Source: Carallia brachiata (taxonomy: Eukaryota; Streptophyta; Magnoliopsida; Malpighiales; Rhizophoraceae). Taken from it: a DNA stretch of 64,000 bases. Under the pieces are notes generated by a model that saw only the letters and a program-made list of their open reading frames with translations, was not told where the DNA came from and made no database searches. The stretch covers positions 1,436,348 to 1,500,347 of the forward strand of contig JADCRB010000016.1 of assembly GCA_021464245.1 (NCBI GenBank). The letters run 5' to 3'. Both the position numbers and the translations under genes were made by a program. Below are positions 23,477 to 35,269 of this stretch, in pieces; position 1 is the first letter of the stretch; each line of letters opens with the position of its first letter.

Positions 23477-25909
23477 AATGTTTTAAACGTTCTTGAAAAA
23501 TAATTTGTTTTAGATAAAACCTTTTTACGAAAGGATTTTTATTCTGATAAAAACAAAAATATGAGAGAATGGTTTTTCTACCAATTCAAACATATTTTGC
23601 ATGATTTACAAAAACATTTTATGCATTTCTTGAACAACATAAAATCCATATTCCATTTTTTGATTGGTTTGAAAATCATACATCCACTTCTGAAGATTGG
23701 AAAAACGAATTTCCATATTTTGAATGGCCTGATGATATTTTACAAAAACCAAATAATTTGTTTTTTAAAACCATCAATCCCATTTCTAAATAAAAAACAC
23801 TTCCAGTTTGGGAAGTAAAGGGAAAACAGATTCAGTCTGAACACCCTCCTCCAGGAAATGCTCTTTTAAACAAGGCGAAGTTTCAATTGAAGCATCTCCA
23901 TATAAAATCCCAAGAAACTCTGAAGATGAGAATCTAAAGAGTTTAATCGAACAAAACAATTTTTCAAATATTAATTTGCATACTATTGGTAATCAGTTAA
24001 CCAGAATTGAAAAACAAATTTCCAAACTGGAATTTCAACTGATTTTTCCACAGTACAAGTTAACAAAAATCCGTTTTTAAACCTTTTGAGGTTTCATCTT
24101 CCAGTAAACAACAATTTCAAAATGATAAAACCAGTTTTCTGGATTCTATTAAACAACAACTTCAGTCCTTGGGATCAACAGATTCCTCTAGTTCTAAGGT
24201 TGTCTTAGATACTCCTGTTCGACTTGGTCTTCCAACCACGTCCTCTAAAACTATCCAAGTCTTGGATGAATTAGACACCTCATCTGTTTCTACATTAAAA
24301 ATAGATGCTCCCCAAATCAATAAACTCATTTGGACCCCTTGTACTGTTCCTATGTCTAGGGCTCCTGATCTCGATAATGACTCTAAACAGTTAAACACTC
24401 AGACTAAGTATAGTGCCAATTCCATTTATGAATGGAACATAGATGGAATGACAGAATATAACATTCTGGGCATTTTACACCACATGATGATGGCAGCAAA
24501 TGCTTATCCTTCTCAAAACACAACTATTTCTGTTCGTGCTATAGCTAAAATCCTTATTGGAGGATTTACTGGACAGCTTAAAGGATGGTGAGATTACCAT
24601 CTTACAGAAGCAGAACGATTAGAAATATTAAATTCAGCAAAACTTGATGATCAAGAAACACCTATTCTTGATACATTAGGAAACCCTATTCCAGATTCAG
24701 TGTCTACACTGATCCTAACTATCTCCTTACATTTTGTAGGAGATCCCTCTAATTTAAAAGACAAAAACGCTGAACTTCTATCTAATCTTTGATGTAAAAA
24801 GTTAAGCGATTTTCAGTACTATAAAAACACTTTTCTCACTAGATTAATGCTTAGGGAAGATTCCAATCAGTCTTTCTGGAATGAAAAGTTCCTTGCAGGT
24901 CTCCCTACTCTTCTAAGTGAAATAGTTCGTAATAAACTTAGAGAAACCATAAGAAATCTCATTCCTTACAATAAACTCACTTATGGTGAATTAATAAGTT
25001 CAACCCAGAAGGAAGGACTTAAGATTTGCCAGGATATTAAACTTCAGAAGCATTTGAAATGGGAAATGGCGCGAACAAAACAGGAACTTGGTAGTTTCTG
25101 TAAACAGTTTGAATATAATCCTATTCCAAATGATTCTAAAAAGAAATCCCCTGTTAAAACCTTTTCAAAAAACAAATGGTTTTCCAAAAAACATTTTTTC
25201 CTCCAAAGATGTTTTTTATAAACCACCTTTAAAAAAGAAACGATTTCCTAAACAAAAGAATTTTAAAACCAATTTTCCCGCTCCTTCTACTTCTAAAACA
25301 GTTGTTTGTTTTAGATGTCATAAACCTGGCCATGTAGCTCATTTTTGTAAACTCAATAAACGATTAAATGAGATTGATCTTGCTGACGATATCCGTCAAC
25401 AAATTCAGTCTTTACTTCTTGAACTCTCTGAGTCAAAAGAAAGTTCATCTAGCCATAATCCTGAGATTGATAAACTTGCAAATACTAGTAGTAAGGCTAG
25501 TTCTGATTCTGATTCTGATAAACAAATTAATGTTCTTACAAAAGACCAAGAATTTATTCTTCAGGTCATTAAGAGCATTGATAATCCAGAAATTCAGAAG
25601 CAGTACTTGTTAAAGCTTCAACAATCTTTGGAATCTCCTCCTGCTACCACAATCACTGCTTTAAACTCTCAATCAAACCCTTATGATTTGACCTCTATTT
25701 TAAACAAATCACGAAAACCAAAGTCTTCTGACCTTTCTTTACAGCAATTGCAATCTGAGATCAAGACTATTAAAACTAAGCTTAAAGTTTTAAAAGAAAA
25801 GCAAGCAAATGATTCTCAAACTTTGCAAATGCTTTTACAAAAAACTTTGGTTGACTCTGAAACTGATCAAGAATCAGATGTTCATGTTTCAGGAGAAAAC
25901 ATCGAATTT
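23477..25909 (+). pseudogene. Pararetrovirus coat-protein region with CCHC zinc knuckle (copy 1)
   Basis: Continues the polyprotein after the movement domain. Reading is broken by an in-frame TAA near 23502, frame changes around 23600 and 23870-24160, and further stops near 24590 and 24790, with a frame change near 25150. The zinc knuckle is intact at 25307-25348 (CFRCHKPGHVAHFC, pattern C-X2-C-X4-H-X4-C), as found in caulimovirid coat proteins that bind the pregenomic RNA. A serine/aspartate-rich stretch and a K/Q-rich probable coiled coil (about 25720-25830) follow. No protein can be made from this stretch as it stands. Confidence 0.8.
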
Positions 25910-26340
25910 TTAAATGTGTTACGAGAAATCACCTCCCAAAAATACTTGATTAAAATCAAAATTATTTTTTCAAATGATTTTTTCTTAGAAACTATTGTTC
26001 TATTTGATACAGGTGCAGACCTGAATTGTATCAAAGAGAGTATAGTTCCTAAACATTTACATCAATATACCTCTGAGAAACTTTCAACTACTAATGCTTC
26101 TAGATTAACCATCAACGGTAAGGTTGATGCTTATGTTGTTAATCAGGACATTAGAATTTTAACTTCTTTCTTGTTGGTAAAAGATATCCATCATACAGTT
26201 ATTTTGAGTACTCCTTTTATCAACATGATAACTCCTTATGAGATTGATTGTCATGGAATTTGTTTTCAAAACTCTAAATCCTCTCAGAGACATAAACTTT
26301 TTTTTTTATTAAAAAACCTAAAACCAAAAACCTTCATTTA
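25910..26340 (+). pseudogene. Pararetrovirus aspartic protease domain (copy 1)
   Basis: Retroviral-type pepsin-like protease. The catalytic DTGAD motif is at 26006-26020, and hydrophobic strands (TSFLLVKDIHHTVILSTPF) follow. In the virus it would cut the polyprotein. The frame is shared with the zinc knuckle upstream and is lost in a T8 run near 26300-26307, ending at the stop at 26339-26341. Confidence 0.8.
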
Positions 26341-27400
26341 ATAAAAGCTCATAGCATTTATCATAATGAAATCAATAATTTGATTAAAACAAAAAAGACA
26401 GATCTTTCTGTTTTTAAAACCTCTATTTCTTTAAAACAAATTGAACAACAACTTGCCACTGATTTTGTCAAAAGGAAAATTTCTGATTTGCAAGATCAGT
26501 TTGAAACCCATTTGTGTTTTGATTTGCCTTCAGCATATTGGGATCGTAAACAACATATGGTTGACTTACCATATGAAAAGGATTTTGATGAACGTCAAAT
26601 TCCTACAAAGGCTAGGCCTGTTCAGATGAATGCTGAACTTTTGACACATTGTAAACAAGAGATTTCTGATCTACTTAGTAAAAAGTTGATCAGACAGTCT
26701 AGATCACCATGGTCATGTGCTGCATTCTATGTTAACAAGATTTCAGAAATTGAACGTGGTGTTCCTCGTCTAGTTATTAATTATAAACCATTAAACACTG
26801 CATTAAAATGAATTAGAAGTCCAATCCCCAATAAAAAGGATTTGTTGAATAAATTGCATTCTGCATTCATATTCTCCAAATTTGATTTAAAATCAGGGTT
26901 TTGGCAAATTCAAATTGCCCCACAAGACCGTTATAAAACCGCTTTTACTGTTCCATTTGGACAGTATGAGTGGAATGTTATGTCGTTTGGTTTGAAAAAT
27001 GCACCAAGTGAATTTCAGCGCATCATGAATGATATTTTTGCTGCATATTCATCATTATCATTGTATACATTGTTGAAATCTTGGTATTTTCTCATTCCAT
27101 CTCTGAACATTTTAAACATTTAAAAACATTCTTTTTTATCACTAAAAAGAATGGCCTTGTCATCTCTAAACCTAAAATGTCTCTTTTTTAGACAAATATT
27201 TGTTTCCTTGGTCATCATATTTGTCAAGGAACAATCACTCCAATCCAGCGATCCTTATCTTTTGTTGATAAGTTTTCAGATAAAATCCTTGATAAAATCC
27301 AGTTGCAAAGATTCCTTAGAAGTCTTAACTATGTTTTAGACTTCTATATTAATCTCAGTCAACTTTGTAAACCACTTCACCAGAGACTTAGGAAGAATCC
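26341..27400 (+). pseudogene. Pararetrovirus reverse transcriptase domain (copy 1), catalytic box altered
   Basis: RT motifs are present in order: a KARPVQMNAELL segment, RQSRSPWSCAAFYVNK, PRLVINYKPLN, FSKFDLKSGFWQIQI and AFTVPFGQYEWNVMSFGLKNAP. There is a stop at 26809-26811 and a frame change between about 27039 and 27060. Downstream in the other frame the Y-x-D-D box reads YIVE (27066-27077), so both catalytic aspartates are lost. A further stop is at 27121-27123. This domain could not copy RNA even if expressed. Confidence 0.85.
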
Positions 27401-27892
27401 TCCTTCTTGGACAGATGAACATACTTCAACTATTCAATAAATTAAACAAATGGTTAAGGAAATTCCTTGCCTTTCTCTTCCTGAACCTCTTGCACTTAAG
27501 ATAGTTGAAACAGATGCATCGGATCTTGGTTACGGTGGTATTTTAAAACAACTTTCTAATGGACAGGAATATATTATTCAATATACTTCTGGACACTGGA
27601 AAGGTGCTCAAACCAATTATTTTACTATACAAAAAAAAATTTAAGTATTGTAAAATGTATTTCTAAATTTCCAGCTGATTTACTCAATCAAAAGTTTTTA
27701 CTTCGTATTGATTGTAAGTCTGCAAAAGAAATTTTAGAAAAAGATGTTAAAAATGTTGCTTATAAGTAGATTTTTGCTAGATGGCAGGCTATACTTAGTA
27801 TATTTGTTTTTGATATTGAATATATTAAAGGAGAAAACAATTCTTTACCAGACTTTCTAACCAGAGAATTTCTCCAAAACAGGCCCTCCCCA
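27401..27892 (+). pseudogene. Pararetrovirus RNase H domain (copy 1)
   Basis: RNase H fold signatures are visible: VETDASDLGYGGIL (first catalytic Asp, about 27505-27545), QTNYFTIQKK followed by a stop at 27642-27644 within an A-rich run, then RIDCKSAKEIL in another frame (about 27707-27740), an in-frame TAG at about 27767, and the C-terminal ARWQAIL...GENNSLPDFLTREFL. The domain spans the expected length but is interrupted at least twice. Confidence 0.8.
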
Positions 27893-29458
27893 TCATGCCT
27901 CTTAAAAAATCCAAATCCAAAACCTAAGACAAAGGTAAAACCCAGGTTTCGGATGAAACCATTAATAGCCCCCCACCTAAATAGGCCACTGAAAAACTCC
28001 TTTCAGCAGCCATTAAAGCCATTAAACCCTCCATTAAAACCACTCCAGAAAACAATCCCAGAGTTCTTAAAACCATTAAAAAATCTTGAGCAGACATTGC
28101 CGGGGAGGAGGAAGAGCTCTCCAAGGCAAAAGAGCTAGAATACAAAAAACAGTCCATCATTGAATGGGCTGCTAAACTAGCTTAAGACCCATGCCCTCCA
28201 AAACCTCGAAAATAAACCCCAGCCTATGAAGACCTCAGGTATGGTTTCTAAACCTATTTTAAAACAAAAAGAGATTGTCTCATCTTCCTCTTAGGAGACA
28301 TCTCAAAATGAATTTTTAAAACCTTTATCTTCAGATAAATGGACTGATTTTCATCAAAAAGAATTTCATCAAAATCTCTTTTTGATTGAAGAAGGATATA
28401 CTCATACTTTTGGTAAACTTTTGGGAACCCTATATGGTGCAATTTTAAACTGTTTTGGCGCCAATTGGGAATTTAAACCTTGAAACTTTCAGAAACCTGT
28501 TGCCTATTATATGGCCCTTCTTTCTGAAACAGACCACCCTTCAGTAAAATGGAAATTCCAATACCAAGTAAAACAACCTGACGGTTCTTGGCAAACCCTC
28601 ACAGACACAGCCTTTGACCCAAATAAAGACTATGCCTATTCCACTTGTCAAATTATGGACCTTCTTCATCCTAAACAGTATGGCTCTCCATTTCTTTTGG
28701 AAGGCATACAACTTGATCCCAATAATTCCACAATTTATTTTTCATATTGGGATTATCAACAAGCATGGTTTAATGCTTTTTGTTATCAAAATAAAAAGCG
28801 AACCCATACTTGGCTTATTTATTTTGATCAAACCTTTAAACCCCAATATATCCCTAATTGGTTTCTTCAATGGTGGGATTATTTTGGTTGCACCCAGTTC
28901 ATTCTCCCGGAAGAACTGTTGCCCTCCTATAAATTTTTTGACACCTATTATAAAACCCCTGAACAAGAAAAGAAATTTTCCAAAATCTTTTCTTTCTATA
29001 TAAATTTCTTTATATCATGGGTACTAAAATGGGAATACAAATTTGTATCCCACAAAGCCGGAACAATGGTTGTCCGGACCTTCCACATCCGTTGGTGGAA
29101 TAAGTATAACATCCCTTCCAATGTAAAACTCCCTGCTGTGGAAAAATAGATGCTTAAACACCATGCTGAATATATTAAAACCCAGCAGACTTATTATCCT
29201 CAGTTGCCAGTTATGAACAAAGAACATGCTGCTTTCTTGGCCGAGAAGTCTCATTGGCAGTTTAAACTATCTTCAGCTAAAACCAGAGATGAATATCTTG
29301 CCATCTTGCAGGAAATGTCTCAAGAATTGACTCCTCCTTCTTCCTCCAAAAAATCAACTGAAAGGGCCACTAATTTGGCCAAAGATTCAGAAGATTCAAG
29401 CGAAGAAGAAGAAGAAGATCTTCCTCCTGGGTATGCCCAGGATCCCTTTGATTTGTAA
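27893..29458 (+). pseudogene. Pararetrovirus second ORF, unknown function (copy 1)
   Basis: Follows the RNase H region with a small overlap; a candidate start ATG lies at 27893. The N-terminal part is lysine/proline-rich and broken by stops. The central part, 28511-29146, is an open frame of 212 codons, rich in W, Y and F (FYCYQNK-like, WFLQWWDYFGC) with no domain I recognise. A stop at 29147-29149 separates it from a last piece (29150-29458) that ends in an acidic run (SEEEEEDLPPGYAQD). The place and composition fit the second ORF of florendoviruses, for which I know no function. Confidence 0.65.
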
Positions 29459-29607
29459 ATACCGTTAAAACCTATGTAAACTCCGTTTAAATACTGTTTG
29501 CTAAAATTGCAAAAAGGCCACCAGTCAATGAATAGTAAAAACGGTTCATAAAAATTTCAAAAAAGCCACCAGTCCTGCGATAGTACTTAAACAGTATTCC
29601 TTTCCCC

Positions 29608-29830
29608 TATAAAACCATGCTTCTGCCTCATTTGTAAGGAGAACTTGGAAGGCACTTCCTCCCTCTAGTAAACCTCTCTTTAAACTTTTTCTAAACACTT
29701 CTCTTTTCTAATACCTAGAAGCCTCCAGTCCTCCAGAAAGGTTCCTTTCCTTCTTGTAAAGGTCCTTTCTGTTTAAACCATGTACTTCCCTTTATGTAAT
29801 AAAAATTTGTTTATACTATGTTTCTTCTAT
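29608..29830 (+). promoter_or_regulatory. Pararetrovirus promoter, leader start and polyadenylation signal
   Basis: TATAAAA at 29608-29614 lies just after the last viral ORF, as in the 35S-type promoters of Caulimoviridae. Transcription would begin about 30 bases later. AATAAA at 29798-29803 would end the pregenomic RNA after a full turn of a circular genome, giving a terminal repeat of roughly 185 bases. Function is inferred. The direct copy lacks about 260 bases of leader near 29890 that the inverted copy keeps. Confidence 0.65.
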
Positions 29831-29924
29831 ATTTTGTTCATGTAAAGCACCATATGTGGTAGGCTTTGCCTCCCGAGTTGGATGCTTTTTTTTATTCTCT
29901 CCTCCCCAGATCCTGGTGTGTATT

Positions 29925-29941
29925 TAGTATCAAAGCCAAGG
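29925..29941 (+). other. Degenerate initiator-tRNA-Met primer-binding site
   Basis: TAGTATCAAAGCCAAGG resembles the plant initiator tRNA-Met complement used to prime caulimovirid reverse transcription (TGGTATCAGAGCC type), with two differences in the first 13 bases. This is the conventional first position of a Caulimoviridae genome and marks the head-to-tail junction between the two copies. Confidence 0.8.
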
Positions 29942-30137
29942 AAGGCTGTAGATCTGTAGAAATTTATTCTGTTTTTAAATAGTTTGGATTTTGGTTGTGA
30001 GTCAGACTAGATTCCAATTGAACCTGGTGCAGAGGTAAGCAGCAGTAAGTCCCGACGTATAGGGCAATTAGTCTGTGTGCTGCAAGGGTATAACCTAGAG
30101 CAGTCTATCATAAACAAAATCCATATTATTTTTAAAC

Positions 30138-30962
30138 ATGGATCCAAAATTCTGTATATGCACTTCTTTCTCTAACTCTTGCACCTCAGATTTCTCTGAG
30201 ATCCGTAGAGTAGTAAATCGTGAAGAAATGACTTATGAAAATTTTAAGAACATTGATAATTGGGAAATACCCCGTGTTAAACCCAGTCAGATTTATCATC
30301 TGTCTAAATCTATCTTTGCTAAACTCCCTTTTAAAACCGATATCCACATTAAAACTGGACAGAGGGACATTCCTCTTTCAGATTCATTAAAAGAAATTTC
30401 TCTTTTGACCCTTGAGTCTCTTAAACAGCATAAATCCAAAGGATTTGAATATATCCATATTGGACTTATTCAAGTTGCATTTCGACCCCTCACTCGTGAA
30501 GGATTAGACACATCTATTCTTACAGTCCTTAGGGATGCTAGACATACTCAATTCCAAGATTCTTTGCTTGGAACGGTTGAATCCACTTTAAACACTGGAC
30601 CAATCTCTTTTGATTGTTATCCTGACTTGACTATTTCTCTTAATGATAAACATATTTTAAAAGCTGCAGTTTTGCAAATAAAAACTCATAATTATCATAT
30701 GCTTCCTAGTTCCATTCCAGTTGCATTGATGTTTCGTATAAATTATAGACTCAAGGCATCTGCATTCACTCCCATTAAACATTTGCAGAAGTCTGTTAAA
30801 GGTAAAACCCTTCTGATACAAACAGATCTCACAAGGTCTAATGTCCAGATTCCTAAACCCATTCAATGGAAAGATATCACTTTTCCTACAGAATGGACTT
30901 TACAAGGAGCTGTCCCACCGACAGAATTACATCCTCCTGAGATAAACCCGGACTTACTCTAG
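30138..30962 (+). pseudogene. Pararetrovirus movement protein domain (copy 2), with native start
   Basis: Open from ATG 30138 to a TAG at 30960-30962. It keeps the native N-terminus that copy 1 lacks (MDPKFCICTSFSNSCTSDFS) and the same 30K-type core. The stop falls where copy 1 reads through, so the two copies carry different lesions and decayed independently. Confidence 0.85.
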
Positions 30963-32979
30963 ATTAAACAATTTAGTGATGGGAAGGTTACTTTAAAATT
31001 TGATAGAATTCCTAGGTCTATTAGTTCTAGGTTTTCTGATGATTCGTTATCCACTATAAACATTGGCAATGTTTCAGAGATTCCATCTGTCATCAACATT
31101 CCTGTTACAAAACCCAGGCATTCTACTTCAGATTTGCCTAATCCACGTTTTAAACATGCTAGTTATTCTTCTAGTATTCCTCATTCTGTCTATGAGACAG
31201 GTGAACCATCTAAACCAATAGAACCGATTGTCCAGGATAGTCCTCCTTCTCAACCAACCTCTCCAACATATTCTTCTATCGCAGAAAATGTTTTAAACGT
31301 TCTTGAAAATGAATTTGTTTTAGATAAAACCTTTTTACGAAAGAATTTTTATTCAGATAAAAACAAAAATATGAGAGAATGGTTTTTCTACCAATTCAAA
31401 CATAATTTGCCTGATTTACGAAAAACATTTTATGCATTTCTTGAACAACATAAAATCCATATTCTATTTTTTGATTGGTTTGAATATCATACATCCACTT
31501 ATGAAGATTGGAAAAACGAATTTCTATATTTTGAATGGCCTGATGATATTTTATAAAAACCAAATAATTTGTTTTTTAAAACCATCAATCCCATTTCTAA
31601 ACAAAAAACACTTCTAGTTTGAGAAGTAGAGGGAAAACAGATTCAGTTTGAACACCCTCCTCCACGAAAATGCTCTTTTAAACAAGGCCAAGTTTCAATT
31701 GAAGCATCTCTATATAAAATCCCAACAAACTCTGAAGATAAGAATCTAAAGAGTTTAATCGAACAAAACAATTTTTCAAATGTTAATTTGCATACTATTG
31801 GTAATCAGTTAACCAGAATTGAAAAATAAATTTCTAAAACTGGAATTTCAACTGATTTTTCCACAGTACAGGTTAACAAAAATCTTGTTTTTAAACCTTT
31901 TGAGGTTTCATCTTCCACTAAACAACAATTTCAAAATGATAAAACCAGTTTTTTGGATTCTATTAAACAACAACTTCAGTCCTTAGGATCAGCAGAATCC
32001 TCTGGTTCTAAGTTGTCTTAGATACTCCTGTTCGACTTAGTCTTCCAACCACGTCCTCTAAAACTATCCAAGTCTTGGATGAATTAGACACCTCATCTGT
32101 TTCTACATAAGAAATAGATGCTCCCCAAATCAATAAACTCATTTGGACCCCTTGTACTGTTCCCATGTCTAGGGCTCCTGATCTCGATAATGACTCTAAA
32201 CAGTTAAACACTCAGATTAAGTATATAGTGCCAATTCCATTTATGAATGGAACATAGATGAATGACAGAATAACATTCTGGGCATTTTACACCAAATGAC
32301 GATGGTAGCAAATGCTTATCGTTCTTAAATCACAACTATTTCTGATCGTGCTATAGTTGAAATCCTTATTGCAGGATTTACTGAACAGCTTAAAGGATGG
32401 TGGGATTACCATCTTACAGAAGCAGAACGATTAGAAATATTAAATTCAGTAAAACTTGATGATCAAGAAACACATATTTTTGATACATTAGGAAACCCTA
32501 TTCTGAATTCAATGTCTACACTGATCCTAACTATCTCCTTACATTTTGTAGAAGATCCCTCTTTTATTTAAAAGACAAAAACGCTGAACTTCTATCTAAT
32601 CTTCGATGTAAGAAGTTAAGCGATTTTCAGTATTAAAAACACTTTTCTCACTAGATTAATGGTTAGGGAAGATTCCAATCAGTCTTTTTGGAAGGAAAAG
32701 TTGCTTGCAGGTCTCCGTAATCTTCTAGGTGAAAAAGTTCGTAATAAACTTAGAAAAACCATAGGAAATCTCATTCCTTACAATAAACTCACTTATGGTG
32801 AATTAATAAGTTCAACCCAAAAGGAAGGACTTAAGATTTGTTAGGATATTAAACTCCAGAAGCATTTGAAATGGGAAATGGCGCGAACAAAACAGGAACT
32901 TGGTAGTTTCTGTAAATAGTTTGAGTATAATCCTATTCCAAATGATTCTAAAAAGAAATCCCCTGTTAAAACCTTTTCA
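30963..32979 (+). pseudogene. Pararetrovirus movement C-terminus and partial coat region (copy 2)
   Basis: The polyprotein frame resumes after the stop and is open at 31134-31553, including the stretch where copy 1 has two TAA stops. After 31554 there are several stops and small indels (for example near 31620, 31826, 32015, 32106, 32225-32270, 32570, 32842 and 32917). The zinc knuckle, protease, RT and RNase H parts are absent. Confidence 0.8.
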
Positions 32980-33290
32980 AATTCCAATTTATTATTAATT
33001 TTAATTTTAATTTTATTTAATATTTTAAATTTGACATTATATTATAATATTTTCATTTCACAATTTTTACTTCGATATTGATAAATTTTAAATTTTAATA
33101 TAATTTCTTTTATTATTATTTTGATTAAATTCTTGTTTTGATTTCGATTCCAAATTGAAATAAATAACTATAAAAGATTTTTATTCTTAATCTTGAATAA
33201 AACAAACACATTATTAAATAAGTTATTATATTTTTTATTCTACTTGAATACCATTCTAATTCCAATTTCAATTTCAGACCGTAAACCTAA
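32980..33290. repeat. MITE-like AT-rich repeat abutting the truncated viral copy
   Basis: Begins with AATTCCAATTTATTATTAATTTTAA and ends with CCAATTTCAATTTCAGACCGTAAACC. The reverse complement of that end, GGTTTACGGTCTGAAATTGAAATTGG, resembles GGTTTGCGGTTTGGTATCAAAATC at 45376. This suggests a dispersed family of short AT-rich elements with ATTCCAATT-type inverted ends. The copy at 1310-1410 may be related. The borders are approximate. Confidence 0.45.
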
Positions 33291-34782
33291 GGTTGGGTGA
33301 CAAAAAAACCCTGTGAGTCTGATAATGACCGAAAGGAGAGTCTCTCTATGAAAAAGTTGGATATAGATAGCGACCTTATTATTCTTTATAATATAGATAA
33401 ATGCTTTACATACTCAAATTTCATGGATTTGAATGAACTAAAAGTAATTTTATAAGATACATAAAATATTTTATATTACATAAACAACATTTTATATAAA
33501 GAAATTATAGCCATTGATAGCAGAGAAATTCTTTTTAACGATCGTTCTTGAAACTTTTACATCACTAATACTTGTGTACTGGCGACGGACGACTGCATGC
33601 CAACATCAATCATAACTTTAAAGAAAAAAGAAGAAAAAAACTTCATAACTGTGAGCGGGATGGTAAAACTTAGATAGATGCAAAATATATTATATTATAT
33701 AATATGAATAATATTTAGATAAAATAAAAGGAGATTTACAGGAAAATTTTAGTATATCACTATAAATTTCTTTTATTATATAAATTATTATCCGTCTAAT
33801 ATAAAATATTTTGTATATAATTTAAAAATATTCTTTTTTATGAATCGTGAAATTCATATTTGAAAAAGATTTTTCATTGATATATTTTTTTTAATTCACT
33901 ATAAGACAATGCTCATATTAAGAAAAACGGAGGGAATGGATGAGGTACAAACTCCTGACTCTCTTCTTAATACAAAATTTATAAATTAGTTGAGTTAAAT
34001 AACGGTTTTCCAAAATACTTAAAAATACTTTGCGGATACAATAGGCATTAATGCAAAGTGTAACCAAGGCTACTCCCTTAGAACTCCGGAAAAGAAGCTA
34101 ATAGGAGGGGTGGGCCGCCCGTCATGGATGACATATGCCTATAAACCAGGAGGCATATTCTCGGCATGCAAACTGCAATTGCAAAGGAGGAGAGAGAAAG
34201 TTGAAATTTTCTTGTTCATTCTTTTTCAACTTTGTATTCATTTAGAGCTCAAACTTTAATTAAATGATTTCAAGCAATTCATTCCATCGCTAAACTATGC
34301 AAGTCGAGCGTCAAAAATTATTTTGAAATTGAGTTTTTCTATTTTAGCTAATAATAGTAATAGGTAATTAATTAGAATGATAAATATACAAAAATTTATT
34401 GAATTAGAGATCGTGATTATGACTAGATAAATAAATGAATTAATTATTCAAAAATTGAATTGATTATTCAAGCAAAGAAAAGCAAAAGGATCAACCACAT
34501 GAAAGATCTAATTGGTGATCCATCTCTTTTCACGCGTAATAGTAATTATTCAATAGCACATAATTTCTTTTCTTTCTTTTAAATAGCATAATGATTAAAT
34601 TATATCTTTTTTTTTTTGTTTTTTTGTCTTTTAGAAGCTGGAGACTAGTTGATAGGAAACAAGGGAGTAGAATAGTAGGTTTAGAGATCGAATCCCGAAT
34701 CTAATAGCTGGAAAAGTAATGGTTGGAGGAAAACTCCTTCGACCACTACAGCCAACGCGGTGCCTTGAAATTATATCCCTAT
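33291..34782. other. AT-rich intergenic DNA, no gene seen
   Basis: No domain is recognised in any frame. Near 34630-34770 a stretch with GAGATCGAATCCCGAATC and GGAGGAAAACTCC could be an old retroelement end, but this is not secure. Confidence 0.4.
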
Positions 34783-35229
34783 CAATTGTTGTGAAAATTG
34801 GCTCAGACTGGCTGGTCAGACCGGTTGAACCAGTAACTGGTTGAGGGTTCAGGCCGGTTTAAGTGAATTTTGAGGGGTGAATCGGACCGAAAATTGGTCA
34901 AAAATCGGTGAAAACGGTCTGATTAGACTGGTTCAATGAAAATAAAAAAATTATAAATTACAATTTGACCCAAATGCTACTTAAATTATAATTTAAGTAC
35001 TAAATTTAATTAAAAAATTTAATTTAGTTTTAAATCTGATTAAAACTTTCAATTTCATCATTAAAATTAGAAAAATTAATATTTAATCACTATTTATAAT
35101 TATTATTTTTTTAATTACTTTTATACATATATATATTATTAAATACTGGTTCAAATACCGATTAGACCGGTTGAACCTCGACCCATTAATATTTCTGGTT
35201 CGATGATCAGTTCGGTTCTGACAATCTTG
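34783..35229. mobile_element. CCGGTT-rich non-autonomous element, copy A
   Basis: Both ends are rich in GACCGGTTGAACC-type words around an AT-rich middle (TAAATTATAATTTAAGT...TTAAAACTTTCAATTT). It is closely similar to copy B (35270-35725) and more distantly to 62051-62503. Short flanks TCCCTAT and TCCTTAT may be a decayed target duplication. There is no coding capacity. This is a MITE-like DNA transposon of uncertain superfamily (hAT or Mutator). Confidence 0.65.
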
Positions 35230-35269
35230 TCCTTATCTAGTTGTAATTACAATTGGGCCAATTTGACTC

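Larger units (their letters stand above)
22399..29924 (+). mobile_element. Endogenous pararetrovirus copy 1 (Caulimoviridae, florendovirus-like)
   Basis: The domain order is movement protein, coat region with CCHC zinc knuckle, aspartic protease, reverse transcriptase, RNase H, then a separate second ORF and a non-coding promoter region. One long first ORF with these domains plus a second ORF of unknown function is the layout known for florendoviruses. Petuviruses share the first ORF but, as far as I recall, lack the second. There is no integrase and there are no LTRs. The leader and the first codons of ORF1 are absent at the left end, replaced by the inverted segment. Many stops and frame changes make it a fossil. 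It is followed directly by a second copy, in head-to-tail order. Confidence 0.85.
29925..32979 (+). mobile_element. Endogenous pararetrovirus copy 2, truncated
   Basis: Starts with the primer-binding site, has a leader of about 210 bases, then a native ORF1 start at 30138. It follows copy 1 closely through the movement and coat regions and stops matching at about 32979, inside the sequence corresponding to 25170 in copy 1, shortly before the zinc knuckle. AT-rich repeat-like DNA follows. The direct tandem placement after copy 1 fits integration of a multimer, or recombination between genomes. Confidence 0.85.
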
